NCBI GenBank assembly: GCA_965153355.1
Contig: OZ231127.1
Span: 59,644,001 to 59,708,000 of the forward strand
Source: Flaccisagitta enflata
Lineage: Eukaryota; Chaetognatha; Sagittoidea; Aphragmophora
Direction of reading: 5' to 3'
DNA: 64,000 nt
Below the pieces are notes generated by a model. That model saw nothing but the letters and a program-made list of their open reading frames with translations, did no database searches and was not told where the DNA came from. A program made the translations under genes and the position numbers. Shown one piece after another: positions 11,764-23,927 of the stretch (the stretch's first letter is position 1; every line of letters starts with the position of its first letter).

Positions 11764-11980
11764 AACAAGTGACGCTGGTTCACAATATCGTTGCGGACGG
11801 GTGGGCAGGGGCATCCAATCCCCATCCACACTCCTTGCCCCCCCCCCACTAACACACATACCCAAAAAAGCATCCAAACGCTCGTTTTCCCACTTTTCGA
11901 CTTCTGGGTTATGGACTAACGGATGGATGGACTGACGGACGGACAAAGCCTCTTATAAATTTGCGTGTCCGCAACTAAAA
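11764..11980 (+). mobile_element. Family A two-hairpin element (A3)
   Basis: Left end AACAAG, then the hairpin GTGACGCTGGTTCAC. The core GGGTGGGCAGGGGC follows about 25 bp in. A GGAC/GGAT tetramer tract lies at about 11924-11945, then ACAAAGCCTCTTATA. The right hairpin is degraded on one arm (ATTTGCGTGTCCGCAACT), followed by AAAA. There is no ORF. It sits between two (GAAA)n arrays. Confidence 0.75.
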
Positions 11981-12008
11981 AAGAAAAAAATGAATAAGTA
12001 AACAAAGT

Positions 12009-12045
12009 AAGAAAGAAAGAAAGAAAGAAAGAAAGAATAAAAGAC

Positions 12046-12100
<55 letters not shown>

Positions 12101-12104
12101 AAAA

Positions 12105-12140
<36 letters not shown>

Positions 12141-12150
12141 ATGAAAGAAA
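12009..12150. repeat. (GAAA)n
   Basis: A tetranucleotide array with scattered substitutions. It may be the other half of the array at 11517-11757, split by A3. Confidence 0.9.
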
Positions 12151-12211
12151 TAATGTACAAAATGTATATTGTACCATATAGAGAAATAAAGATTTAGAGA
12201 AAGAATGTACC

Positions 12212-13433
12212 ATCTAGCTCATAAATATACGGACAGCTGGATAAAGATTTGCATTTTGACTCACTGAATGAAATATATATCCCAATAAATTCATTTTTAG
12301 TAATCATATGGTATTTTGATCTATCAAAAACTTCTGTAACGAGTTTCTAATAGATTGGTCTATGAATTTTCGACTAAAATCAGTGTATGACAGCGTGCCC
12401 GTGAAGCCAACATTTAGGGTATCAAAATTGGTAAAAATAGAAAAAATACATGAGTGAAAGTAGAAAAACAAGTGAATAAAAATGATTGAGATAAGACATG
12501 CATGATATTTGAAAGCAAAATTTGCATCCATTTAGCAAGAGACTCTGATTTAGCTTATACGACTGAAGAAGATTTACTTGAAATTTCTACAAATTTCTTT
12601 TTTGTCACTGACAAGGGGTTGGTCGAAATTATAAGTTTGCATAGAAAATGAAAAAATGAAAAAACAAATAACATAGTTCTCTTACTAAATCGTTTCTAGA
12701 GAGAACTATGTTTTTGAAAATGCAAAATTCTTCTAGGTGTGGCTTTCTTATAATTTCGACCTCAGAAAATAGAAAAAAATGTCAACAAGATTTCCCTAAA
12801 AGAATTTATTTTCTTGCCATCTTCCGTGAGATTTGCGTTTTAAAAGGCAACTATAAGCGTAAAATATGAAACAGACATACATATCCAGTGTATCAAGTGA
12901 CAACTTGAGCAAAGAAAACATTTTTGGATGGATAATCAATCCATTATTGATGCAAAAGTGGGGTGAAGCACCTCATTTTTTTCTGGCAGATTAGACGTCG
13001 TATCCTTTATTTCTAAGTAAGCAACAAAAAGTCATTGATTTTTCTTTTGTTTTATTTTGATATTAGATAATTTTAAAGCAATATGTTTAACTACAGCCTC
13101 CAATTTTTTCAATGTTCAAAATGTTTGGTAAAAATGTGATCTAATGAGGTCAAGCAGAAAGATTTTTGCCAATCTATTTGGATTTAGGAGCTTTTTCTAT
13201 GTAGGTTGTCATTTAATGATTCCAACAGAAAACCTTTGAATTCGATTTTAGTTAACTGACAGTTTTTCTTCAAAACGCTCTCATTTCCAAACGGATTGAG
13301 CCACTGAGCTTTGCTTGGTCTTGGATGGAAGATTTTTTGTCATAGTTTGTTGATCAACTTTCATTTTTCTATTGGATATTAAAGTTTAGCTGCTATGAAT
13401 ATGGGTAGGTGTCCGTATATTTATGAGCTAGAT
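12212..13433. mobile_element. Element bounded by a 24-bp perfect inverted repeat
   Basis: ATCTAGCTCATAAATATACG (extending to GACA) at 12212-12235 is perfectly inverted at 13410-13433. A possible TA target duplication lies inside CTAG at both ends. Internal palindromes include GGTCGAAATTATAAG (12621) against CTTATAATTTCGACC (12748), around a second hairpin built on ACATAGTTCTC. AT-rich, with no transposase-like ORF, so it is a non-autonomous DNA element or nested MITEs. Confidence 0.55.
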
Positions 13434-13996
13434 AGTACAAAATCTATAAAAAGAGACAAATGGAAAATAGACAAAAGAGACAAATGACAAACAGACAGAA
13501 GAGAAAGAGACAATAAGAGACAGATGGGAACTAGACAAAAGAGACAAATGAGAAATAATGCACAAAATTGAAAAAATGTACATAAATTGTTTACAAATAA
13601 ATAATGTACAAAATGTATAAAAAGAGGTAAATGGAGGAGCAGCAAAAAGAAAGAACAAAAAAAAGTGAAAAAATAAGAAAATCAACCAGGCCAGGTTACG
13701 TCTAATATGTGCGCCTTACTGAATAAGGAAACATATATAAACGGTTTGTATGAATGAACACATGACTGCATGCACATGTATAGGCGAATATGTAAACCAA
13801 CCGACCGACCAACCGGCCAACCGACCAACGGATGAACAGGCAGACATGTACTCTTATGGATGTGGGAGGACGCACATTAAAGGAAGAAGCTAAAAACCCA
13901 AATAGACCAGTAAGATCAGCACTACAGATGACAGACGGATCATCCAAATTTGTAGTTTCGCAAGTCGCGTCTCGGAAAATACATAATAAGTACTCA

Positions 13997-14000
<4 letters not shown>
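13434..14000. other. No gene recognised
   Basis: Contains GAGACAAATG-type short repeats (13455-13555) and a CCAACCGACC tetramer patch (13797-13830) resembling the tract of family A elements. No complete element ends were found. Confidence 0.4.

Positions 14001-14050
<50 letters not shown>
14000..14050. repeat. (GA)n
   Basis: A short pure GA run, followed by CGTCAT-rich triplet sequence to about 14150. Confidence 0.9.
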
Positions 14051-14051
<1 letters not shown>

Positions 14052-14149
14052 ATCGTCGTCATCGGTGTCGCCTTGATCAACCTCATCATGATCATCGTCA
14101 TCGTCGTCGTCGTCATCATCATCGTCATGATCTTAGTCGTCCCGATCAG

Positions 14150-16090
14150 GTCTTGTTCTTGTTCTTCTTCCTTTTTCCTTCTTTTTTTACCTGAGGCAAT
14201 CTGCTCAAAATGAAGAAGAGGAATAACAGAGAAAGAAAGAGAGAGAATTACTTTGGAACTGCGAAAGAGATATATTCAGGTTTTTCGATCTTTGGTAAGT
14301 ATTTTTTTTTGGTGCCGAATTATTATGAAAACTCTTCATCTCGTTTTCTCACTCTTTCTCTCTCTATCTCTCTCAAAGGATTCCTCACCTTAATTCATTA
14401 CTACGAATGAGAAACAGAAAAAGAAAAGAAAAAAAAAGGAGACCTCTTTTTACATCATCGCTGGCACTGTTGTTGCCGCCGCCGCTGTTATTGCTGCCGC
14501 CGCTGCTGCTGCTGCTGCTGCTGAAGCTGGTGGTGATGGTTTCGTCGCCGCTGCATCGACGGAATGCTTCTGGCAACAAACTACCATCTCCCGACTAATG
14601 CACCTGCCACATGTGTAAAGAAGCGAGCCGCTGCGAGAGTCTCAAAAGGGGTATTACCCTGCACCTTTCAATGATTTTGGAAAAAGTTGATCTTTTGAAT
14701 TTTTTTTTCTTGAGCTTAAGTGGAAAGGCATAAACGATTTCTAACAAAAGGAACCACAAGACAGCTACTCCCTTCCTCAATATTTCATCAGTTTTTAATG
14801 TTTAAGCATATAGTTTACTTATAATTCAGCATCAGAGACTGTTATGATAAAAAAATATAATCAAAAAGAAGCGGCGGCATCTTAATTCCAGTATGACACC
14901 GTTGCCGCTTCAACCAAAAAGACAACCATCTCAACTGATGTAACAACTAGCCATTTATTGCATTCATTAATGATAATGTGATTAGTCATTACCACCGCCA
15001 CTACTAGCCCTATAATATGCAATGATTATTCATTGTCACCGCCACCACTAGCCCTGTAACAGGATGAGCAGAAAATTTTGCACAACTCTGATAAAGTAAT
15101 GAAAAATAATGCAATGTAGAGCAAATATCGTCATGATATGAATTGAGTGCTTAATTCGAGTAATTAGGAATACTAATGAGCCAATACTGTTGATTATAGG
15201 CAATAGATATGGTCTGGAAAATGAATTATTATGATGGTCACATATTGTCTATGTGCCATGATTTTGACTGTTCCCTTAATCAAGTGGCATAATTGTTTAT
15301 CTCATATTGAGAGATATTTATTAGCCCATTGACCTGATTATCAATTGGTATGACTATCTGACATCAAGGTTACATGTTGTGTATGACAATGACTTGCAGG
15401 GGACGCCAAGTATGAGGAAAACACTAGACTGAGTAGAGTTTCTATCTCTTCAAATTTGGCCGGTAAAATTCATGCAAAATCAAACTGTGTGGTTTGACTT
15501 TGATGCCTTCCAATGTAAACAGAAATTGGACAAGTGGATGACGGTCGTATGTACTGTGCAGTAGAACTGGTTGTGAGGATATGGTTTAAATTTCATCTCC
15601 TCAAGGCACTTAGAAGTGCTGATTCTCTATTCATATGTTTGTGCAAAATTTTTTGCTCACCCTGTTAATATGCAATGATTATTCATCAACTCCGCCACCA
15701 CTACCGGTTTCCCACCACCGTCACTACTGTCACCAACACTGCAACCAACACTGCCACCAACACTGCCACCACAAACATCAAGCTTCGAAGTGGACACGGA
15801 AACATTCGTCATACCTGCTTCAAATTTAACATTTTCCAACTAAAGAAAAACAAAAACTCTTGTCTTTCATTCTCTTTCATCTCTCTCTCTCTTTTTTTCT
15901 CGTTTCTGTGTATTGCATTTCGGCGCAAAGCTTAATTCATTTCTAAAAGCTTGATTAAATCATTTTACGGATATATATGGATTTAATACGCTCATTCAAT
16001 CCAACCCACGCACTTAAAGGCGACCAAGGTTGAAACATTGGCATTGGAATGATTCTATACTAATAATTACAAACCACATAACAACGGAAG
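14150..16090. other. No gene recognised; short direct repeats
   Basis: A GCTGCT/GCCGCC patch lies at 14475-14530. Two copies of a ~50-bp unit with ATTACCACCGCCACTACTAG lie at about 14990-15057, and a related fragment (ATGCAATGATTATTCATC) at 15671. AACACTGCCACC repeats lie at 15735-15770. No coding structure is supported. Confidence 0.45.
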
Positions 16091-16095
16091 CTGAA

Positions 16096-16126
16096 TATCG
16101 GAGTATCGGAGTATCGGAGTATCGGA
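16096..16126. repeat. 9-bp repeat (TATCGGAGT), 3-4 copies
   Basis: Perfect direct copies of TATCGGAGT immediately before a family A element. Confidence 0.9.
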
Positions 16127-16136
16127 ACCCGAATTG

Positions 16137-16364
16137 AACAAGGTCATTAGACCTAAGTCGCGTGCGTCGGCACTTTCAAAAAAAGGCAGGCAGACAGACA
16201 GACAAACATTCTTTTTCAGAAAGACATTTGAAATGGCTGTCTACTCCTCAAAGTTCCTTCTCTACCATTCAGAAATATGCAAAACGCTTTAAAAAGCCTT
16301 TAAAACAGTTTTTTGACGGACCGACCGAAAAGTGGCTTATAGAGTCGCGTAGCACGCGACTAAA
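16137..16364 (+). mobile_element. Family A two-hairpin element (A4)
   Basis: Left end AACA, then the hairpin AGGTCATTAGACCT. The right end is TTATAG, then AGTCGCGTAGCACGCGACT, then AAA. A GACGGACCGACCGAA tract lies just before the right end. The body differs from the GGGTGGGCAGG subfamily. The inverted copy at 22251-22525 has the same left hairpin and body start (GTGCCGACGC). Confidence 0.75.
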
Positions 16365-16416
16365 TATGTGAAATTTGAAACGCAGAAACGATAAATACGC
16401 CGCTGACGTTACGAAA

Positions 16417-16527
16417 AACAAGGCCGGATTTACGGCTACCCCAGTCGCGTGAGGGTGGGCAGGAGCGGCAATAGAGGTCACTTGGGCATTTGGGCAGGAG
16501 CAGTGAGCTCCAAAAGCTCAAAAACGC
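16417..16527 (+). mobile_element. Family A element, left part only (A5)
   Basis: AACAAGGCCGGATTTACGGC at the left end, then GGGTGGGCAGGAGCGG and TTGGGCAGGAGCAGTGAG cores. The GACC tract and right hairpin are missing. Confidence 0.65.
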
Positions 16528-16797
16528 TGCTGCAAGAAATTTGAAATAATCGCTAAGTATAGAGATAACTTACAATCAAAACAGGGTAGAAAAAAGAACA
16601 TGGGGATATTTATGTCTACAAGGTTAGAAATGAATGACATGTACGATTCCAGTCCGAGGTATGAATCTCATGCCTCTTGACCTATGACCATAAGTCCATA
16701 ACTACGACTGTCAGTAAAGAAACTTTCCCCTTTTACTCTGGAGGTAATCTCTCTCTCCGGTCAATGCCTCCTGGATTTTGAGCTAAGCCTGCTTTGG

Positions 16798-17283
16798 GCA
16801 GCGGCCCCAAAGGGCCGATGTCCTGTAGGACACAGGGGTGAAATTCCAGACGTCCGTATGTACGTCCGTCCGTCCGTACGTACCCCCCCCAAAGCTTCTC
16901 AAGCCTCAAATTCCCATTGAATAACGTGGAAAATTGACAAAATACAAGCTTTCCATTGATTAACATAGAAAATTTACAAAAAAGTGAAAAATTGCATGAT
17001 TCCCATTGAATAACATAGAAAATTAATGAAAATAGAGAAAAATGTAAAATTCCCATTGGATAATATGGTAAATTGATGAGAAATTGAAAAAATGCAAAAT
17101 TCCTATTGAATAACATGGAAAGTTGCTACCAAGGCCTCAAATATACCCTCTCAGGACGTCTGGAAATTTAACCCTGTGTCCTACAGGACATCGGCCCTTT
17201 GAGGCCGCTGCCCTGCTCTCACTCTAATTTTTCAGCTAATCACTCCAAGCAGGGCATCGGGTACCGCTGACCATGTGCGATCC
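16798..17283. mobile_element. Family B palindromic element (B3)
   Basis: Inverted arms: 16798-16856 (GCAGCGGCCCCAAAGGGCC, then GATGTCCTGTAGGACACAGG) and 17152-17211 (complement). The core holds about five ~45-50-bp direct repeats beginning TCCCATTGAATAAC (16911-17120). Beyond the right arm a tail to 17283 contains AGCAGGGCATCGGGTACCGC then TGACCATG. That tail is shared, inverted, with B4 (29712-29782), so it belongs to the family. Confidence 0.75.
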
Positions 17284-17850
17284 TTGGATGACTTGTTAAA
17301 TCCTATTGTTAAACTGAGAAAAAAAGGTGAACGTTGGAACAACAAATATGATTCTTCTGGATTTGTTAAGTTTGAGATATGGATAGGAGATTTGTAAAGG
17401 GTTTGAGATGTGCATGATTGTTGAATAATTAATTCGATTCTTCCGACTCTTCGTCAACAACTCTGACGACAATGAAAATAATGACGACTCTAACGCTGAC
17501 GACGACGATGACGACGACGTCAAGTCAATGACGACGACGACGGCGAGGACGACAACGATGCCGAAAACGATAACACAGTGAACCTTGACGACAACAACGG
17601 CGGGCTGGCAACGAGGATGACAATAACGGCAGGGAGCCGTTGCATCGAATTCGGAGATGAAATGATAAAGAAGATCAAGATTCAGGAACTTGTGATAAAA
17701 AAAAATTGCGACAAATGCAAGGATATTTCCAGCGAAAAGAAACGGCAAAAACAACGTCAAAAAATAGTAGCAAATGTCAGGGACAAAATCAATAACAAAG
17801 ACGTAAAAGATTACAAGCCTAGCTTCAATTCTAAAACAACAATAAAACAT
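17284..17850. other. No gene recognised
   Basis: Includes a GACGAC/AACGAT triplet-rich stretch (17455-17600). Open frames here on both strands run into the CAA array and have no family resemblance. Confidence 0.45.
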
Positions 17851-17855
17851 CCATT

Positions 17856-18115
<260 letters not shown>

Positions 18116-18318
18116 TGTATATATGTTCATAACGGAGGAATGGGAAAGTTATTGCTCAAGATTAAGAACGCCAGGGTCAACCTTGATCAAAGTGATAAGA
18201 GGAGACATCGCGCTGACAACCAAAACGTTACGAAATACGCATTTGACGTCGAGTGATGAAACGTAAAAGAGAATATGTACTTATGTAACATATGAGTAAC
18301 AAAATTACCAATCAAATA

Positions 18319-18827
18319 CAGTAGATGTCGTCTAAACTTGGAAATACGGGGGCCCTCATATCACAACTACCATTTGTGCCAATGAAATGAAACTGTGTGA
18401 GTATAATGCTTATGTCCCATAGGGTTGACGATGGGGTATGGCAGCTCTGTGGATAAAAAATTCTTTTGAATTTACTAAATCATATTAGCTCCACTTGGAC
18501 AGCTGTCAGAATTGGTCGAGTGGTTAACTCACTTAACTTCCAATCTATCATGATCAGTCTATTTCTTTGAAGGTTCCAGGTTCGAATCCCAGGCTGGTTT
18601 TGCAATTAGAGCAAATAGATGAAGCTGAATTTCTGCCATAAAAGTGATTGATCCTAATATTTTATACTAAAAGTTTTTTTTGTAAGGTAAGCCGTAGGGG
18701 GATGCCATACCCCATCGTCAACCCTTTAGGGTCTAAACATTACACCAGCAAAATATCAGTCCCCTCACTGTACTCATGCTCAGGTTATGAGCTCCCCCGT
18801 ATTTCCAAGTCTAGACGACATCTACTG
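18319..18827. mobile_element. Tc1/mariner-type MITE containing a tRNA-like segment
   Basis: TA flanks both ends (18317-18318 and 18828-18829). The termini begin CAGTAGATGTCGTCT and are inverted over about 42 bp with a few mismatches. A second inverted pair of 23 bp, containing GGTTGACGATGGGGTATGGC, is perfect at 18421-18443 and 18703-18725. The 60-bp stretches between the outer and inner pairs are equal in length but highly diverged. TA target and a CAGT start are mariner hallmarks. There is no transposase. Confidence 0.7.
18505..18600 (+). mobile_element. tRNA-derived Pol III segment (SINE head or tRNA pseudogene)
   Basis: A-box-like TGGTCGAGTGG at 18513-18523 and a perfect B box GGTTCGAATCC at 18579-18589, 66 bp apart. 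That spacing suits a tRNA with a long variable arm (Leu or Ser type). The 5' GTCAGAATTGG start also resembles tRNA-Leu. The acceptor and T stems pair poorly and no clear anticodon arm forms, so it is not a functional tRNA gene. It sits near the centre of the mariner-type MITE. Pol III activity is an inference. Confidence 0.6.
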
Positions 18828-18829
18828 TA

Positions 18830-19033
18830 TATGGTTCAATGTTGGCTAACAGACGACAAATTACAAAATTAATCAATCGATCAACGAAAATCAATGCGAA
18901 GGTTGAATTTAGAGAAGATGATGATATCAAACGAAAACATAATAAAACAAAAAAGACGAAACAAAACAAAGCGTCAGAAAAGAAAACTTAAGATTGAAAA
19001 AGAAAAAAAAAACTAGTATACACATCAATACAA
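18830..19033. other. AT-rich spacer
   Basis: No gene seen between the MITE and the ATTC array. Confidence 0.5.
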
Positions 19034-19192
19034 ATCATTCATTCATTCATTCATTCATTCATTCATTCATTCATTCATTCATTCATTCATTCATTCATTC
19101 ATTCATTCAAACATTCATTCATTCATTCATTCATTCATTCATTCATTCATTCATTCATTCATTCATTCATTCATTCATTCATTTATTCTAAG
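19034..19192. repeat. (ATTC)n
   Basis: About 38 tetramers with one AAAC interruption near 19110. Confidence 0.95.
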
Positions 19193-19384
19193 AAATACAT
19201 GCAAGAGAACATCATTTTTTCAATCATTCAATCATTCGATCATTCATTCATTCAGTTATTCATCCGTTCATTGATCATGTTGTATACGCACCTATTCTTC
19301 TTCACGTACAGCTTCACAACTGTTATGATCCAAAGATCAAGCTGCTAAAGTGCTTGACAGTTGCTCACCTCGTCAACTACACTT

Positions 19385-19516
<132 letters not shown>

Positions 19517-19606
19517 GAAAAGACAAAGACAGAGAAGAAAAGAAAAGAGAGACAGAATGAAATAAGAAGAGATTGAAAGAAGCACAATGTAGACAAAGAG
19601 GGAAAA

Positions 19607-19958
<352 letters not shown>

Positions 19959-20307
19959 ACCGCAAAGACAGATAAGCAAAGATAAAGTGTAATTTAGGAA
20001 GTGTGTTTTTATTGTCCTTGGAGACCCTCCTCGCCTTTTTTGCTTCGATCGTCTCGCGAAACAAGTAAATGTTTTCAAATCCAATCAACGAAAAAAAAAC
20101 CGCTTTTTTCAGATAAAAAGATCAGTGGACAATAGGAAAAAAAGAAAAAGAAAATTAAAGGAAAAAAAATCGTCAATGATAATTAAATTATTATTTGCTA
20201 TTTGCTCGAAGCAGATCGAAATAATTTGAAATGAGAAATGGAATGTAGTAAATACTTTATCAATGTCGACGCAAGAATAAGAAGAAAAGCTAGAGACAAC
20301 AAAGACG

Positions 20308-20308
<1 letters not shown>

Positions 20309-20382
<74 letters not shown>

Positions 20383-20425
20383 GCAACAGCAACAGCATTA
20401 GCAACAACAACAGCAACAACAGTTA
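20309..20425. repeat. (CAA)n, CAG-interrupted end
   Basis: A pure CAA run to about 20381, then CAG/CAA mixture. Confidence 0.95.
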
Positions 20426-20656
20426 CAATTGGCCTTGATTATTTGAAATTGTGTATGATCGTTTTTCCTTTATTTTACTACGTGCACGACGCCAATGGCA
20501 ATGGTTATGAAAAAAATCATATCGGAAAAATATTACATTATGGCAACATAAACCATTTGAATCAGTCCTCCCACACTTATAGTCGTACACAAAAAGTCAA
20601 TACAAAAAAGACGAATTTGAGGTGAGGTCAACTTGAACCCCTGAAAAAAAGGGATA

Positions 20657-21238
20657 CAGTACATTTCGAGCAAACCCGACTAAAACTGGAGGATAAATTT
20701 CATTTCCCTAGCTTCATTCTTAGTATCTAGGCCAATTAAAGGACGCTTAATTCTTTTAACATATTTGGCGGATAAACAACAAAACTCTTGAAATCAAAGT
20801 CCATGAGGACTTTATTTTAGAGTGTTTTAACTTAGCTCATTATATTCAATAAAGAATTTTTCCCGGTTTTAAAAACCAAAACTAGCTCAATTGGACAATT
20901 TTTACAGGTTTTACAGCCATTTTAAGTTTTTTTTTACTTCAAATAGCCGTAAAACCTGTAAAAACTGTCTGACTGGGCTGATTCTTTTCCAAAGTGAGGT
21001 AAATTTTTTTGCTGAATCTAATAGTCTAGGTCAAAACACTTTAAAATGAAGTCTTCATAGACTTGGATTTCATGAGCTATGTCTTTTAACTGCCAAAACT
21101 GTTCGAGCGTCTTAAGCAAATTTAGCGAATTAAGCGTCTTTTAATTAGCCTGGATACCAAAAATGAAGCTCAGGAAATAACATAAAGGTATCAAAAATTT
21201 GACCTCAAGTTTCAGTCGGGTTTGCTCGGAATGTACTG
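20657..21238. mobile_element. Palindromic Tc1/mariner-type MITE
   Basis: TA flanks at 20655-20656 and 21239-21240. The ends read CAGTACATTTCGAGCAAACC at the left and the near-perfect complement at the right. The arms continue to pair with mismatches through to the centre near 20940, where AGGTTTTACAGCCATTT faces its complement. The whole 582 bp is one imperfect palindrome with no ORF. Confidence 0.75.
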
Positions 21239-21240
21239 TA

Positions 21241-22250
21241 TAACAAATTCAAAACCAAAGAAACAACTGACAAAAGATCGTCTGAAGGTCTACATAATCT
21301 TTCACAGTTGCGGTGATCAATATGGACGGTTTTATGATGTCGAACGCCGTTTACTAAAGCAAACAAATACTTTCTCTTTCTCACTCTCGCTCGTTTGATT
21401 GACAAACTCGACTGGGCAACGATGCGTCTCCCGGGTGGGGACTGGGGAGACTTGTGAGTATGTAATTGTTGGTTATGTGGACGAAATTCGGTCATTTTCC
21501 CAAAGCTTTTAACGAAGGACGCAAAACCGGACAGGCAGTTCAATCCCTCTTTTCGAGATGCGAAGTTTGTTGTAATGTTGATGATGAACTGAGGGAGAGT
21601 TTAAAGAGAGAAGGGGCAGAGGGGGCATTGAAGATAGATGAGGAAAATATAAGAAGGGTAATGACTGATGAGGTTGAAACTGCTGTAGAACTGACCGAAA
21701 GACGGACGAAATTACAGGCTGACTAAACACGGCTACGTGTAGAGTCGACTGCAAGTCATATGAAATACCTATCTAGAAAGAGGGAATAGTGTAGGAACGT
21801 TTGCAGGGCAGTCGGAGGAATAAACGTGTGGGAAAAAAAGTTGACTGATTTTTTTAACACGCAAATTTAGTGTAAGGGTATCATCAAAAATGATTATCTG
21901 ATGATTTTGCTCACCCAGTATGACATAGAAAGTGTCCTGGGATTTAGAATGTCATCTTTTAGCGATAAAAAACAACTCAGTTTCAAGGGAGTTAAGATAA
22001 GTGCACTGAAAAACGCCTTCACGCTTGCAAAAATGCCTGAACGCGGCTGAACTCTCGTTGTCTGACAGTTTTGATCATGCTGATTCCAAATCTGGTTTCA
22101 GATTTTTTCTAAAACTATTCTGACTAACGCTAGCGCTGTATCAAGACAAACCCTTTCTTACAGAGCTAGGCAAACACACCATGGAAGTTGTGCGTGAAAC
22201 TGACATCAAACAGTTTATTGTTTTTGAACGTTCCTAATCATAAAGTTTTT
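21241..22250. other. No gene firmly supported
   Basis: A plus-strand frame at 21466-21726 (86 codons) has a charged, helical-looking tail (RESLKREGAEGALK) but no family resemblance, and may be chance. The remainder is AT-rich and unremarkable. Confidence 0.4.
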
Positions 22251-22525
22251 TTTAGTCGCGTGCTACGCGACTCTATAGGCCACTTTGTCGGTCTGTCGGT
22301 CCGTCGGTCTGTCTGTCCGTAACAAAGTCGTTTTAAACACATTTTTTTTTATTTTTTACATTTTTTAACAATAGAGAAGGCACTGGGAGGTGGGGACCAC
22401 TTATTCCGAGGTCACTATGAAAATTTGTGTGCCTGTCTGTCTGTCTGTCAGTCAGTTTGTATGGCTGTCTGACCGAATCTTTCTGAAAGTGCCGACGCAA
22501 GCGACTTAGGTCTAATGACCTTGTT
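22251..22525 (-). mobile_element. Family A two-hairpin element (A6)
   Basis: In reverse it starts TTTAGTCGCGTGCTACGCGACT, with a perfect 7-bp stem (AGTCGCG with CGCGACT), then a GGTC/CGTC tetramer tract. It ends AGGTCTAATGACCTTGTT, the complement of the A4-type left hairpin. The interior is unlike the GGGTGGGCAGG subfamily. A7 follows immediately, in the same orientation. Confidence 0.8.
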
Positions 22526-22528
22526 TTC

Positions 22529-22750
22529 TTTTTAGTCGCGGACTTGCGACTCTAAAAGAGGCTTTGTCCGTCCGTTGGTCAAGAGTGCCGTTGGTCCATC
22601 CGTCGGTCTGTAATGATCAAATTGAAAAATGTTAAGACCCAAATATCACCCCTGCATGTTTGTATATGGAAGGGGAGTGTTAAGGGGGGTAGGTTTGTAC
22701 ACTCCTGCCCACCCATCCGCGACCAAATTGTTAGCCCGCGTTACTTGCTT
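22529..22750 (-). mobile_element. Family A two-hairpin element (A7)
   Basis: In reverse: TTTAGTCGCGGACTTGCGACT hairpin, AGAGGCTTTGTCCGTCCG, the core CTGCCCACCCATCCGCGACC, and a decayed GTGAC-type left hairpin (AGCCCGCGTTACTTG). It lies head to tail with A6, only 3 bp apart. Confidence 0.75.
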
Positions 22751-22799
22751 TGATAATGGAGAACATTCATGATTCATACATGTGATAATTTGTCTATCT

Positions 22800-23010
22800 T
22801 TCACTCACTCTCTATTTCTATCTCTCTCTCGCTCTTGCTCTCTCGCTCTTGCTCTCTTGCTCTTTTGCTCTCTCGCTCTTGCTCTCTCGCTCTTTTGCTC
22901 TCTCGATCTTGCTCTCTTGCTCTCGCTCTCGCTCACTCGCTCTCTCGTTCCTGCTCTCTCGCTCTTACTTTCTCGTTCTTGCTCTCTCGCTCTCACTCTC
23001 GCTCTTGTGC
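22800..23010. repeat. CTCTTG/CTCTCG hexamer array
   Basis: A degenerate array like those in the 7.4 and 8.8 kb copies, here directly upstream of A8. The open frames are artefacts of the period. Confidence 0.9.
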
Positions 23011-23018
23011 CCATGTTG

Positions 23019-23098
23019 TTGTGACGCAGGGTCACAAAATCATTGTGAACTGGTGGGCAGGGGCGTGTAACCTCCATCCACACCGACCCCCCCATATA

Positions 23099-23154
<56 letters not shown>

Positions 23155-23260
23155 CAACATCAGAAATGCGTATCTTCGCACTTATCAACTCGATTATCGC
23201 GGACCGATGGACGGACGGACGGACAAAGCCTATTATAGAGTTGCGTGTCCGCAACTAAAA
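23019..23260 (+). mobile_element. Family A two-hairpin element with internal (CA)n (A8)
   Basis: Left hairpin GTGACGCAGGGTCAC (5-bp stem), the core GGTGGGCAGGGGCG, a (CA)n run at 23096-23151, a GATGGACGGACGGACGGAC tract, AAAGCCTATTATAG, and the right hairpin AGTTGCGTGTCCGCAACT followed by AAAA. Same subfamily as A3 and A17. Confidence 0.8.
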
Positions 23261-23537
23261 ACGCCATCACATAACATGTTCACTTTAGGCGGATACACAT
23301 CGTGTTCTAAGTCGAATTTTTATCGCCTACGGGGTTTCAGTTTGTTTGAAAGTTACATCCGAAAAAGTGACAGGCTCAAAGGAACGGCACAAAAGGCAAC
23401 AAAGCGTGAAATATGTTGCAAAATAAGATAAAACATGCACTATGGGGTATCAATCGAAAGCCCTTGATATTCTGCATTGATTGATATCAATGACTGGGGC
23501 TTTGGTGAAAAAAAGTTTTTCGTCATACTTTCCTAAA

Positions 23538-23927
23538 TAGTGGCAAAAGCGTTAGATGGTCAGCGGTTTCCAGGCGCCAAAGTTAGTGTGTGAAAGATTT
23601 AGAAGGTGAGAGGGGCAGGAGCATTTGACCTTTGCTTCAGCTCATAAGGATGGTTTGAGTTTGAGCCTTGATGCTTTGATGTAGTCCTAGAGGCTGGTTC
23701 TTGGTTTTGAGGCATGGATTGAGCCTTGAGTTTGAAGTGCAGGCCTAAAGGCTGGGCTTTGGGCCTTGAGGCTTGGATTTAGTCTTCAAGGCTGGGATCT
23801 GGGTCTTGAGGCAGGGACATGGGCTTTCGAGTCTAGGCTGGGGTTTGAGTTGGGGGCGGAGGGCATAGGGCATAGTATGAGGAGGAGTAGGAATTATGTG
23901 AAAGCTTAGGTCATCGGCGCCGCTGCC
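23538..23927. mobile_element. Family B element, diverged (B7)
   Basis: It starts with AGTGGCAAAAGCGTTAGATG, also present at the start of the B1 and B2 units, followed by GTCAGCGG. It ends AGGTCATCGGCGCCGCTGCC. The core has ~27-bp repeats around GGGCTTTGGGCCTTGAGGC. The left palindromic arm is lost. Confidence 0.6.

Noticed and set aside
21466-21726. 86-codon plus frame with a charged helical tail
   Set aside because: Short, no motif, no splice or promoter support.
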